A DNA stretch of 64,000 bases from Unio delphinus (lineage: Eukaryota > Mollusca > Bivalvia > Unionida > Unionidae), in assembly GCA_029339505.1 (NCBI GenBank), contig JAQISU010000115.1:7372001-7436000 (forward strand), in the 5' to 3' direction. Position 1 is the stretch's first letter. Each line of letters opens with the position of its first letter. Made by a program: the position numbers and the translations under genes. The notes under the pieces were generated by a model that saw nothing but the letters and a program-made list of their open reading frames with translations, did not search any database and was not told the DNA's origin. Below are positions 43,723 through 52,267 of the stretch, piece after piece.

Positions 43723-46700
43723 TTATATTTTATGCATTAGATTTGAGTTTGTAATAAAATCCATAATATAAGTAACAGTCATTTGCATATTAGGTTGATT
43801 TAGATCAAGAAGTTTTGGATATAATTTAGTTGATTTACTTATTTTCAATTTATTTTTAAGGATATTTCTATATGTGATGTTTTTAAGACATTTATTAAAT
43901 ATATGATCCAAATCTTCCACTTGATTACACATAAAACAGTTAATATTGTGTGGAAATGGTCCTAAATATTTTCCAAAACTGTTAGCCAGTTTTGTTTTTC
44001 CTACCATTAGCCTATTCATTTTAATTTGCTGAGTTCTTGTCTTACCTATAGGAGTAACTTTCCTTTTAACTGTTTTCATAATGTTATAAAGTACTCTCCC
44101 TTTTATTGAGTTATTCCAGTTATTTTGCCACATATTATTTATCATATCAGTAATAAATTTATATATCTCTGTATGGCTGTAAGGAACCTGTTCTTGTGTC
44201 AATTCATTTAGTTTTTCTTTTGCTATTTGATCTGCCAAATCATTTCCTTTTATATCTATATGTGATGGCACCCATAGAAAGTCTATTTCAATATCTTGAA
44301 TGCTAAGTTTGCTTATTTGATACTGAATTAAATATAGGAAAAATTTTCTGCTGTTAGAGTTGTTTGTGCTAATTGTTTTTAGAACACTTAATGAATCACT
44401 AACAATAAGAAATTTTTTTGAGGTTAATTTAGAGTGTTGTATCCATTTTAATGCCTGAAGTATAGCCCAGAACTCAACAGTGTATATGGAGCAGTAATCA
44501 GGTAGTCGCATTCCTTGTTTAACAGTGAACTCAGGAACAACCCATGATGCTGCCGTTCTTGCAGGGTCCAGTTTTTTAGACCCATCCGTATATATTTTGA
44601 CATAATTTTTATATTCATTATTTAGCTTTTCATTGGCAAGCATTTTAAGATAATGGGAGTCCTGTAATTTAATTCCTTTATCTTGTAAAGTGGTGTCTAC
44701 TTTTATTGTTTTTAATCTCCATGGAATTATAATGGGATTTTTAGTTTGCTGTACATTAAATATATCAGTTGGCAAATTTGTTTTAAGACGGAGAATTTGT
44801 TTGCCAAATGAAGTGGAGTATTTGCCCCGTTTAATGAGTGGTTTAGTACATTTTTTAATTGCCTTTAAAGTAGGGTGCTCATCATTTTGGGTTGACAGTC
44901 TAGCTACATATCTTAACATGATTTCCTGTCTTCTGAGATGTAATGATGGTTCGCCAGTAAGAATTTGTAATTCTTCTGTGGAAGTAGATGGTAGTGCTTT
45001 AGTTGCAAGGAGAAGGGCTTTACGCTGAATTGAGGTAATTTTATTTAGTAAAGCTGGCGATGCTGTGGCATAAACATGACACCCATAATCAATCTTTGAA
45101 CGTATCAAAGATCTATATAGGGTCATTATTGTATTTTGACAAGCACCCCAATGTGTGCCTTGGATACTTCTAATTAGATTTAGATCAAGGTTACATCTAC
45201 TAATTAAGTAATTAATATGGTATTTCCATTTCATGTTTTGATCAAAATACATCCCTAGAAATTTAACTACTTTTACAAAAACTATATTTTGATTTTGGAG
45301 AGTAAGTTTAGGATATATTTTATTATAGTTAAAGGGAGAGAATACAACTGCGACTGTTTTTGTATGTGAAAATTTAAATCCCCATTTATCAGCCCAACTA
45401 CCAATATTGTCTAAGGTTTGTTGTATCTCAGCAATATGTTTTTGATTATTGGGATCTCCAGCGCGCCATAGTGCACTATCATCCGCAAACTGAGATAGGT
45501 CAATATTGGAGGTAGCTAGATTTGTATCTAGATCATTAATCATGATGTTAAATAAGGTGGGGCTGAGTACGCTCCCTTGGGGTGTACCATTATCTAATAC
45601 ATACTTTTCAGAGTATGTTGTTCCTACTCTAGTTATAATTTTACGTTCAGTTAGAAAATCTTTGATAAAATTAAATATATTACCGGTTATACCATATTTG
45701 TTTAATTTAGTTAGTAGACCTTTAGTCCATACTAAGTCAAAAGCTTTTTCCATGTCTAAGAATACAGCAATGAGGTTTCTATTTTTTTTTTGATGATTAT
45801 TAAAAGCTAATTTAATTGCTGTTTCTAATTTAATAAGTTGATCTATAGTAGATCTATTATTTCTAAAACCACATTGATTCTTGGATATGAAATTGTTGAT
45901 TTCTAGGTGATATTTAAGTCTATTATTTATTATTATTTCCATTATTTTACATATATTATTGGTAAGAGAGATAGGACGATATGAATTTACATCATTCCTA
46001 TCTTTGTTTTGTTTTAATATTGGTACTACTATTGCTGTTTTCCATTTAATAGGTAGTTTTCCTGTCTCCCAAATTTGATTATACATATCAAGTATTATCT
46101 TAACAAATTTAAGTGGTAACTTCTTATATACTGAATATCCTATGGTATCTTCTCCAGGTGATGTATCTTTTTTGGTTTTAAGAGCTTGATACCATTCATT
46201 AATTGTAATTTTATCATTTAGATAGGACTTTTTAGTTCCCATATCTGAGAATGTATTTTTATTATTTATTTCAATTTTAGATCTATGTTCCTGAAATTCC
46301 TTAGTGTGATTTTTATTACTACTCATATCTTGGAAGTGCTTTGCTAATGAGTCAGCTTGCTCTTTGTGATTATTGGTATTATTTATTTTTGGAGTATTGT
46401 TAGTATGCTTACCCCTTATTATTCTAATTTTGTCCCAGACTTGTTTTGAGTTTGTTTTATAATCAAAGGTACTGCAATATTGTCTCCAAGTATCTTGCTT
46501 AGCTTTTTTAATAACATTTTTAAGTTCAGTTTCTATTTTTTGATATTCTTTAAAATGCTGTGTATTATTAGTACGTTTAAATTTATTAAGTGCTTTACGT
46601 TTATTTTTCCTCATTACACTAATGTCATTATTCCACCAAGGGACTCTAAGTTTAGTGGGATTACCTTTTGTTTTAGGTATTGAGGCATTAGCTGCCCTTG

Positions 46701-47598
46701 TTATAGCATTAATTATGTTATCATAGTAATGATCTATATTTTCCTTTTTAATGCCCTCAAGTGTTTCATATTTAATATTTTGTTGAAACTTATTCCAATC
46801 TGCTTTTTGGTAGTTCCATTTTGGGATTTTATTATCAATTTGCAGTTGAGCAGAATTTTGTAATTTGGTTATTATAAGAAAATGATCACTGCCCATACTA
46901 TCTTCTTGATCAACACTCCAAGATGCTAATTGAGCAAGTTTGGGAGTACATAGTGTGAGATCTAAGGCTGCTAAAGTGCCATCTGCCGGATTAAGTCTTG
47001 TTTTAGTACCATCATTGAGTAATACAAGTTTCGTTTTATTAATCCAATTTTGTACTCTTTTACCTCTATTATTTGTTGATTCACTTCCCCATGTAACATT
47101 GTAAGAATTAAAATCACCTAACACCATAGCTTCATTTTGTCCTATATGCAGTTTAAGCGCTTTCAATGCTAATTTATGAGTTAGTGCAATATCATGTCCA
47201 GGATCATAAAAGTTATATAAAATAAATTTAAACTTGCCTGTATTAATTTGCAAAGCTTGTACCTCTATTGCAGAATTATTAATTGCTTGTAGATTAATTG
47301 GGACTATTGTTGCAGAGGGTATGTTATTATTAAGATATATAACAAGTCCCCCTCCCTGACCCTCATTCCTATGTTGAAAAAATCCAGGTGAATATCCTAC
47401 AATTGTCGGTAATGTTTTAGTTTTATTTGTTATTTTAGTTTCCTGAATACAGATTAGATCTGGTTTTATTAAAGTATTAATTAGTTTTAATTTTAATTCA
47501 TTAATATTAATAACTAGACTACGCGAATTCCATTGCCATATGGTTAAATTTGTGGTATTAGAGTGAGAGTTGGTTACTACTTTTGTTGTATTATTCAT
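43723..47598 (-). CDS. LINE ORF2: endonuclease-reverse transcriptase-RNase H
   Basis: An intact 1,291-residue protein. The N-terminal apurinic-like endonuclease (1-240) has WNSRSL, a QETK motif, GDFN and SDH. The reverse transcriptase (about 480-760) has YRPISLTN, GFRNNRSTIDQL, a DMEKAFD block, GTPQGSVLSP and the catalytic FADD. An RNase H domain (about 1010-1135) has YTDGSK, a catalytic Glu in YTVEFWAI, SDS, and a final WVPSHIDIKGNDLAD. A C-terminal CxxC...H...C knuckle (CFMCNQVEDLDHIFNKC) is near residue 1220. RNase H plus an APE domain points to the I superfamily (I/Nimb-like). Its ATG overlaps the end of ORF1 by 8 nt (ATGAATAA), suggesting termination-reinitiation. Lack of any break implies recent insertion. 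Confidence 0.95.
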   Translation of the reverse strand: MNNTTKVVTNSHSNTTNLTIWQWNSRSLVININELKLKLINTLIKPDLICIQETKITNKTKTLPTIVGYSPGFFQHRNEGQGGGLVIYLNNNIPSATIVPINLQAINNSAIEVQALQINTGKFKFILYNFYDPGHDIALTHKLALKALKLHIGQNEAMVLGDFNSYNVTWGSESTNNRGKRVQNWINKTKLVLLNDGTKTRLNPADGTLAALDLTLCTPKLAQLASWSVDQEDSMGSDHFLIITKLQNSAQLQIDNKIPKWNYQKADWNKFQQNIKYETLEGIKKENIDHYYDNIINAITRAANASIPKTKGNPTKLRVPWWNNDISVMRKNKRKALNKFKRTNNTQHFKEYQKIETELKNVIKKAKQDTWRQYCSTFDYKTNSKQVWDKIRIIRGKHTNNTPKINNTNNHKEQADSLAKHFQDMSSNKNHTKEFQEHRSKIEINNKNTFSDMGTKKSYLNDKITINEWYQALKTKKDTSPGEDTIGYSVYKKLPLKFVKIILDMYNQIWETGKLPIKWKTAIVVPILKQNKDRNDVNSYRPISLTNNICKIMEIIINNRLKYHLEINNFISKNQCGFRNNRSTIDQLIKLETAIKLAFNNHQKKNRNLIAVFLDMEKAFDLVWTKGLLTKLNKYGITGNIFNFIKDFLTERKIITRVGTTYSEKYVLDNGTPQGSVLSPTLFNIMINDLDTNLATSNIDLSQFADDSALWRAGDPNNQKHIAEIQQTLDNIGSWADKWGFKFSHTKTVAVVFSPFNYNKIYPKLTLQNQNIVFVKVVKFLGMYFDQNMKWKYHINYLISRCNLDLNLIRSIQGTHWGACQNTIMTLYRSLIRSKIDYGCHVYATASPALLNKITSIQRKALLLATKALPSTSTEELQILTGEPSLHLRRQEIMLRYVARLSTQNDEHPTLKAIKKCTKPLIKRGKYSTSFGKQILRLKTNLPTDIFNVQQTKNPIIIPWRLKTIKVDTTLQDKGIKLQDSHYLKMLANEKLNNEYKNYVKIYTDGSKKLDPARTAASWVVPEFTVKQGMRLPDYCSIYTVEFWAILQALKWIQHSKLTSKKFLIVSDSLSVLKTISTNNSNSRKFFLYLIQYQISKLSIQDIEIDFLWVPSHIDIKGNDLADQIAKEKLNELTQEQVPYSHTEIYKFITDMINNMWQNNWNNSIKGRVLYNIMKTVKRKVTPIGKTRTQQIKMNRLMVGKTKLANSFGKYLGPFPHNINCFMCNQVEDLDHIFNKCLKNITYRNILKNKLKISKSTKLYPKLLDLNQPNMQMTVTYIMDFITNSNLMHKI

Positions 47599-49621
47599 GT
47601 TGGTTTAATAACTTTCCTGATTTTATACCCTCCTCTACGTGTTGGATAAGGACATGGAGCCCGTTCGTGAGGGTAGATAAATAACTACTGTTTTTGTTTT
47701 GTGCGTTACTAATGTAACGACCTATTTGAGAAATAGCTAGGCCTATTGTATTTAGACCCAGATTATCTGTAAGGTCTATAGAATTTTCTGTTTGAGTTTG
47801 GCTATTAGAGGTTGTTTTATTAGTAACCTCTGTTATTTCTATAGTTTTGCCAATGACAGTTGATGTTGGAGTAGGAGTTGTCTTTTCCTGTTTTTTTGGA
47901 TTTTTGGTATTTTGGTTTTGAAGATTTATTATATTTCTTGCTGTGATATAATCATAATTAGACGAGTTCATAAGGGTTATGACCTCGTTTTCAAAAATAG
48001 CAGCACTACATTTTATAGAGCTAGAGGGATGGTCTTCCTTACAATTACCACATTTAGGTTGTTCTCTTTTACACTGTCCTGTATGTGGTCCACCACAGTT
48101 TTCGCATCTATGTTTAAAGGTACAAGCGACCTTATAGTGACCCCAATGCTGGCAATTTGTACAGAATCTTACTTTATTCACAAATGACTGAGTTTTATGA
48201 TATATTCCCGGAGATCCTACTTTGATTATTGCTGGTATTGGTGTTGTTGATTCAACAACCATCACAGTTTGATCTGTAGCTTTTTGATTTTTACCTATTT
48301 TGTAGATTTTAGTAACTTGATTTCCTCCTTGTGTGATTTTGTCTTTGATTTGTTGAGTGGTGCATGTTGCCATTTGGCCCTTTAATTTCATTACTGCCTT
48401 GTATTTTATTGGGTGGGTTTGTTGTTGTTGTTGTTGTTGTTTTTGCTGTTTGATTTCTCTTTGTTGTTGTTGTTGTTGTTGTTGTTCCTGTTGTTTAATT
48501 TCACTTTGCTGTTGCACTTTATTTACTTTTGGACTTTTATTGTTATTGTTATTGTGATTGTTGATTTTGTTGTTGTTGTTGTTGATTTTGGTAACTTGAG
48601 ATGTTTTAGCTTTTTTGTGCAGCTCCATAATTACTGGCATGCCGCAAAGTTTATTTATTTCCAAGAATTTTGCAACTTGAGCACGTGTGCTGCAATGCAA
48701 AATTATGTAATTTGTTTTAGGGCGTACAATTTTGCATTGCCCTGAATGAACCTTCAGTAATGCCTTAGCAATACTGATGGTTGTGATATCAAATATTGTG
48801 CTTGTTTTGCCCTTTAGAAACACTGTCATATCCACGTTATGATAGTGTTTATTTATTTTTGTGTAATGTGAGCTGACTTGTTTTTTGTTTTCAGTTTTTG
48901 AAGAGTTTTTAGCAGGTCTTTGATATTTGGGGTTTAGCGCCTGTTTCCCCTTTCCTTGGTAAGCGGGGGGGGAGTTTTCTATATGTTGTACCGTTTTAGC
49001 TGTTTTGCTCTCTCTATTACTTGCAGATGTTTCTGGTATTTGGCTACTATGGTACAATGTAGCTTTGTCTGCTTGGATTTGACCTACTTTCCTACCAGTT
49101 TTAAGTATTTGGGCGTAGGTAAATTTTGCCTGTGTTAATTTAGTTCCGGTCTGCACAGTTTTACCCTCTATCATTTGTGTACAGCCGAGTGGTGTGGTAG
49201 TACTTTTGGCCTTATCAGATTTAGTCCCTACCTTTTGTATGGACTGAGTTTTGTCCGAGTTAGCGGAATGGGGGGTTGGTGTGTCAGAAGGCAAAGTATC
49301 GTCTAGGTTTTGAGTGGTTGAAACCTCAATGATTTTAATACCTACTGGTTTGTTTTTCTTGGTAGTGGTGTTTGTTTCATTAGCAAAATTGTCCCCTAGA
49401 TTAAATCTAACGGGAGATAGGGGATTTAACTTGTCTGCCTGCTCTTTTCTTAGGCGATATTCAGGCGATTTTAAAAAGTTTAACTGTTTGATTTGGACAG
49501 GTCTCTTACTTGCCTGAGGCGTGAGGTCAATAACACCCATTTTTGTTGCCAAATTTGTTTGAATAGGCTTTGCAAGCCCACATTTGACCAAAGCTGCGAG
49601 TCTTACGTTATCTCTGTGCAT
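47591..49621 (-). CDS. LINE ORF1: gag-like nucleic-acid-binding protein with three zinc knuckles
   Basis: An intact 676-residue protein. The N-terminal 240 residues are low-complexity and Lys/Thr-rich. An RRM-like region lies around 260-340. A long Asn/Gln tract (about residues 345-410, with runs of up to eight or nine Gln) precedes a second globular part. Three CCHC-type knuckles follow: CTNCQHWGHYKVAC, CENCGGPHTGQC and CGNCKEDHPSSSIKC. This protein coats LINE RNA in the ribonucleoprotein particle. The + strand across the Gln tract shows a spurious Cys-rich frame. Confidence 0.92.
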   Translation of the reverse strand: MHRDNVRLAALVKCGLAKPIQTNLATKMGVIDLTPQASKRPVQIKQLNFLKSPEYRLRKEQADKLNPLSPVRFNLGDNFANETNTTTKKNKPVGIKIIEVSTTQNLDDTLPSDTPTPHSANSDKTQSIQKVGTKSDKAKSTTTPLGCTQMIEGKTVQTGTKLTQAKFTYAQILKTGRKVGQIQADKATLYHSSQIPETSASNRESKTAKTVQHIENSPPAYQGKGKQALNPKYQRPAKNSSKTENKKQVSSHYTKINKHYHNVDMTVFLKGKTSTIFDITTISIAKALLKVHSGQCKIVRPKTNYIILHCSTRAQVAKFLEINKLCGMPVIMELHKKAKTSQVTKINNNNNKINNHNNNNNKSPKVNKVQQQSEIKQQEQQQQQQQQREIKQQKQQQQQQQTHPIKYKAVMKLKGQMATCTTQQIKDKITQGGNQVTKIYKIGKNQKATDQTVMVVESTTPIPAIIKVGSPGIYHKTQSFVNKVRFCTNCQHWGHYKVACTFKHRCENCGGPHTGQCKREQPKCGNCKEDHPSSSIKCSAAIFENEVITLMNSSNYDYITARNIINLQNQNTKNPKKQEKTTPTPTSTVIGKTIEITEVTNKTTSNSQTQTENSIDLTDNLGLNTIGLAISQIGRYISNAQNKNSSYLSTLTNGLHVLIQHVEEGIKSGKLLNQHE

Positions 49622-50066
49622 TTTATACGGTGTTGGTGAAGAGTTGAAGGATTTAGGTTCTAATATTTATGAATTTAAAGTACTTGTAATGAAGATGAAT
49701 TAAATAATATTTAATATTTATGATTTATGATAAACTGAGTTATAGATTAACTGTAGTAGTCTGTGTTTAAATATTAGTTGTTAGGGTTTTGTTAAGAAAC
49801 TAAGTCAGCGGCACTCAATTTGAACCCGTAGGTTTAACAATTTACCTTAATTCGATGTGTAGCTTAATAGAATATCCTGATAACAAATCTGTATCCTCCT
49901 TGGAAAGCTGGTTACTTGACTTGTGGAAGATATGGTACTCGCTATCCGGGATTCACTGTGAAACCGTGGCTGCCGAAAACAGGTAACAGGTTACTATAAA
50001 GCTTGAGTGAGAGATTTTCTGAGTGCTGCGACAAACACGTCTGTACAGTACAGAGCGGCGAGTGCC

Positions 50067-50104
50067 GTAGCCAGACTGATTGATTGATATGATAGGTTTA
50101 AAGT
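50067..50104 (-). promoter_or_regulatory. Array promoter stranded next to the LINE
   Basis: Initiator block at 50067-50087 with CAATCAATCAGTCTGGC and a weak TTTAAAC box at 50095-50102. The gene it drove is separated from its 3' end (42954) by the LINE. Confidence 0.6.
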
Positions 50105-50815
50105 GAATCGTCCACTTGGGCTCTTTTCACTGTTTTATCCCTCAAAGGAGGGTTATTTACTTTATCCTGAGGGGAAGGAATCGTGCCACATCCCCTGCAG
50201 GCATTTATGCACTCATAGAGTGCTATTTACTTAGGCCATCACCACTGGGCAATACATGTACTGCCTCTGGGTGTGACTTCGGCCGTCACCACGGGCAATA
50301 ATTGTACTGCCTGGGTGAATGTAAGGCCATAAGCCATAGGCCATAGGGTGGGTAGGAATGGAACCTACTCACACCCACCCCTATCATTCTGTTACCTACC
50401 GATCTGCAAGAGCAGTGAAGCGAGAGAAAATTAGTTTTCTCATATCGCTTATGTCGGCGTAATGTGGTCGTGCAAGCACGAGAAATTACGGCAGCAGGGA
50501 GTAAAGGTGATGAAAAGCAAAGCGCGCACCTGTATATCAAATTCAGTCCAGTTATACTAATGGACAGCCTAACAACCAATAATGTGTAAGCCACCTGTGC
50601 AATTTACCAAATATCTAAGTTATAAAAAATATTAATTAACATCCTATGGAAAATAGGGACTAGTACTATAGTGTACATATGAAGTCCCTATTGTATTTAA
50701 GCTAAAGTGTCTAAGCGACACATAAAAGTGTAGTCAATGGTAGGGGAGTTTGGTTATAAATTTGTGTCGCAGTGCCAAAAAATGTCATATTAGTTCTTTC
50801 AGGGCCAAATAGTTT
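50105..50815 (-). repeat. Intergenic module C, copy 2
   Basis: Homologue of 39581-40290 with the same hairpins and GGGCAATA inverted repeats. Substitutions are few. Confidence 0.78.
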
Positions 50816-50822
50816 GTCAAAG

Positions 50823-50849
50823 AGGGTACTCGAAGCCAAATGAGTCCCT
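50823..50849 (-). terminator. Conserved 3' hairpin II (unit 7)
   Basis: Minus strand AGGGACTC - ATTTGGCTTC - GAGTACCCT, 6 nt past the stop codon of the 50855-51340 frame. Confidence 0.6.
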
Positions 50850-50854
50850 ATTAT

Positions 50855-51340
50855 TCAAGTAACGATAACAATGGCTATATACATCACTCCATCTGTCTCT
50901 CCGTGTGGTCCGGTGGTAAAGTTACTGCGTGTTGTAGGAGGTGATAGCTCTGCCGTAGTTTTTCCTTCCAGTCCAGGCACGGCCACAACACAAGTTTGGG
51001 ACTTATGCGCCTTTCTTGTCCAGTCAAAGATGGCCGCCATGGCTTCCAGTTTTCCCGCCATTTGGTCCCTGCCGCAGACAAGTCCGGGAGTTACGAGATG
51101 CAAATGGTGGTCTATTCTGTAGTCTTCACCTCTGTTCAACCCGCAGTTTTCTTTTCTGTAGTTGTGACGGGATAATGTCATAATATTCGTCCTTAGCAAA
51201 GCCCGGGATATCATCATGCCGTGAACAACACGTGGCACCTTGCTAAGCGCCAGGTAAACCCAAACCACGCTGTTCCAACACTCCCATTGTGACATCACCA
51301 GGTCACCAGCTCCAGAAAAGCCGTCCAGCTCGGTCCGCAA
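50855..51340 (-). CDS. Unit 7 of the array: 161-residue protein of unknown function
   Basis: The frame starts 34 nt below the initiator and ends just before hairpin II, so its limits fit the transcription unit. No domain was recognised. It has no coiled coil, and a hydrophobic tail (DGVMYIAIVIVT) might be a membrane anchor or chance. Its first 20 residues are shared in broken form by unit 5. Coding status is only moderately supported. Confidence 0.4.
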   Translation of the reverse strand: MRTELDGFSGAGDLVMSQWECWNSVVWVYLALSKVPRVVHGMMISRALLRTNIMTLSRHNYRKENCGLNRGEDYRIDHHLHLVTPGLVCGRDQMAGKLEAMAAIFDWTRKAHKSQTCVVAVPGLEGKTTAELSPPTTRSNFTTGPHGETDGVMYIAIVIVT

Positions 51341-51373
51341 CCGCTACTTGAATGTCGTATGGTATGTATGATG

Positions 51374-51443
51374 GTAGCCAGACTGAGACTGACGAGTGCT
51401 TTTTTATATATAGCACAAGCGCGGACGTGATGGAAAACACCCC
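51374..51443 (-). promoter_or_regulatory. Promoter of unit 7
   Basis: Upstream element with CATCACGTCCGCGC (51419-51443), TATATATAAAAA box (51401-51412), then the initiator block TCAGTCTCAGTCTGGCTAC (51374-51393). Confidence 0.8.
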
Positions 51444-51478
51444 CTAGATCCAAAAACTTACATTATCCCTATCATTAC

Positions 51479-51479
<1 letters not shown>

Positions 51480-51515
<36 letters not shown>
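51480..51515. repeat. Poly(A) tract of about 35 nt
   Basis: An uninterrupted A run followed by degenerate ACAAAAC repeats. It lies between two copies of the CACGTCC-type upstream element (51419 and 51541). Confidence 0.95.
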
Positions 51516-51516
<1 letters not shown>

Positions 51517-51540
51517 AAAACACAAAACAAAACACAAAAC

Positions 51541-51578
51541 ACGCGGACTTAAAAGAAAACACCCCACACTTTTATACT
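51541..51578 (-). promoter_or_regulatory. Orphan promoter fragment
   Basis: A fourth copy of the upstream element (GGGGTGTTTTCTTTTAAGTCC on the minus strand, here with AAGTCC instead of CACGTCC). It has no convincing initiator or gene attached, and is probably a remnant of a lost unit. Confidence 0.4.
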
Positions 51579-51758
51579 TGACTCATAATAATTATACATT
51601 TAACAAGTTATTTTGAAAAAAAATACGCTGTGCTTATAGACGCACTTCAAAATAAAAGTAAAATGAGATAGTGATTATAGACTCACTTCTATCTTTTTCT
51701 AACTTCCTCACATACCATGAGCAAATTGAATGATTAATTCTTTTCGAGAATATTGGGT

Positions 51759-51774
51759 AGCCCTGAAAAGGGCT
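51759..51774 (-). terminator. Canonical histone mRNA-type 3' stem-loop (gene 8)
   Basis: Minus strand AGCCCTTTTCAGGGCT, a 6-bp stem with loop TTTC, preceded by AAAAAAC and followed by ACCCA and then CTCGAAAAGAAT. It lies 35 nt past the stop of gene 8. This is the best complete match in the window. Confidence 0.92.
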
Positions 51775-51808
51775 GTTTTTTGTGTGTACGAGGAAGGATG
51801 GCAATCTT

Positions 51809-52174
51809 TTATCGTCTAAGATTGCGTCCTCGTTTGGCTACACGATAGGGTCTGCTTCTTCGGAAAGAGAAAGAGAACTCTTTCGTATCCACACGACAGT
51901 CGACAAAACTTCTGTCTGGGTCCTGTTGCTGTTGTTGCTGTTGCTGCTGCTGCTGTTGTTCTCTCTGCTCTCTCTGCTGCTTTTGAAGTCGATACTTCTC
52001 AGTCCATTCATCTTTCTCTTTTTGAATTTCCTCTCTGAAGAGTTCTTCTATGAGGTCTTCCGTTTCTTGTAGCATTCTTACATTCTCAATCTCTTCAGGC
52101 TTTGGCATCAGATTGTGTCTGATACGATGCAGAGTGACATAAGCTTCGTTCAGCTTAGCTAGTCTTGAGCACAT
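51809..52174 (-). CDS. Gene 8 of the array: coiled-coil, poly-Gln protein with histone-type 3' end
   Basis: I start at the Met at 52174 (121 residues), because the initiator and TATA lie at 52204-52235 and the longer open frame above is upstream of them. Residues 20-70 are a charged coiled coil related to gene 1 (EELFREEIQKEKDEW). A glutamine run of 12 follows near residues 75-86. The tail is Arg-rich (RRSRPYRVAKRGRNLRR), resembling a nucleic-acid-binding or nuclear-localisation segment. It is the gene nearest to the capsid block and the best link between the array and the core viral genes. Function unknown. Confidence 0.75.
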   Translation of the reverse strand: MCSRLAKLNEAYVTLHRIRHNLMPKPEEIENVRMLQETEDLIEELFREEIQKEKDEWTEKYRLQKQQREQREQQQQQQQQQQQQDPDRSFVDCRVDTKEFSFSFRRSRPYRVAKRGRNLRR

Positions 52175-52203
52175 CTTCGTAGGAGGATGAGTCAAACAAT
52201 GGA

Positions 52204-52267
52204 TGGCCAGACTGGAGACTACCACTGCTTTATATGGTTCAAGCGCGGACGTGATGGAAAACACCCC
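52204..52267 (-). promoter_or_regulatory. Promoter of gene 8
   Basis: Upstream element with CATCACGTCCGCGC (52243-52267), ATATAAAG box (52228-52235) and initiator AGTCTCCAGTCTGGCC (52204-52220). Confidence 0.8.

Larger units (their letters stand above)
43115..50062 (-). mobile_element. I-superfamily LINE, apparently full-length, inserted in the gene array
   Basis: Two long intact ORFs, a 5' leader (about 49622-50060) and a 3' region with a triplicated 186-bp repeat. The left boundary is placed where homology with the unit 4 locus (text CAAGTGCCAATGAC) breaks off, and the right boundary just before GTAGCCAGACTG of a promoter. A short AGTGCC occurs at both ends and may be a target duplication, but the edges are uncertain by about 10 bp. 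There is no poly(A) tail, as in several I-clade families. Confidence 0.85.

Noticed and set aside
48357..48745. Cysteine/leucine-rich ORFs on the plus strand
   Set aside because: Antisense shadow of the Gln/Asn tract of LINE ORF1.
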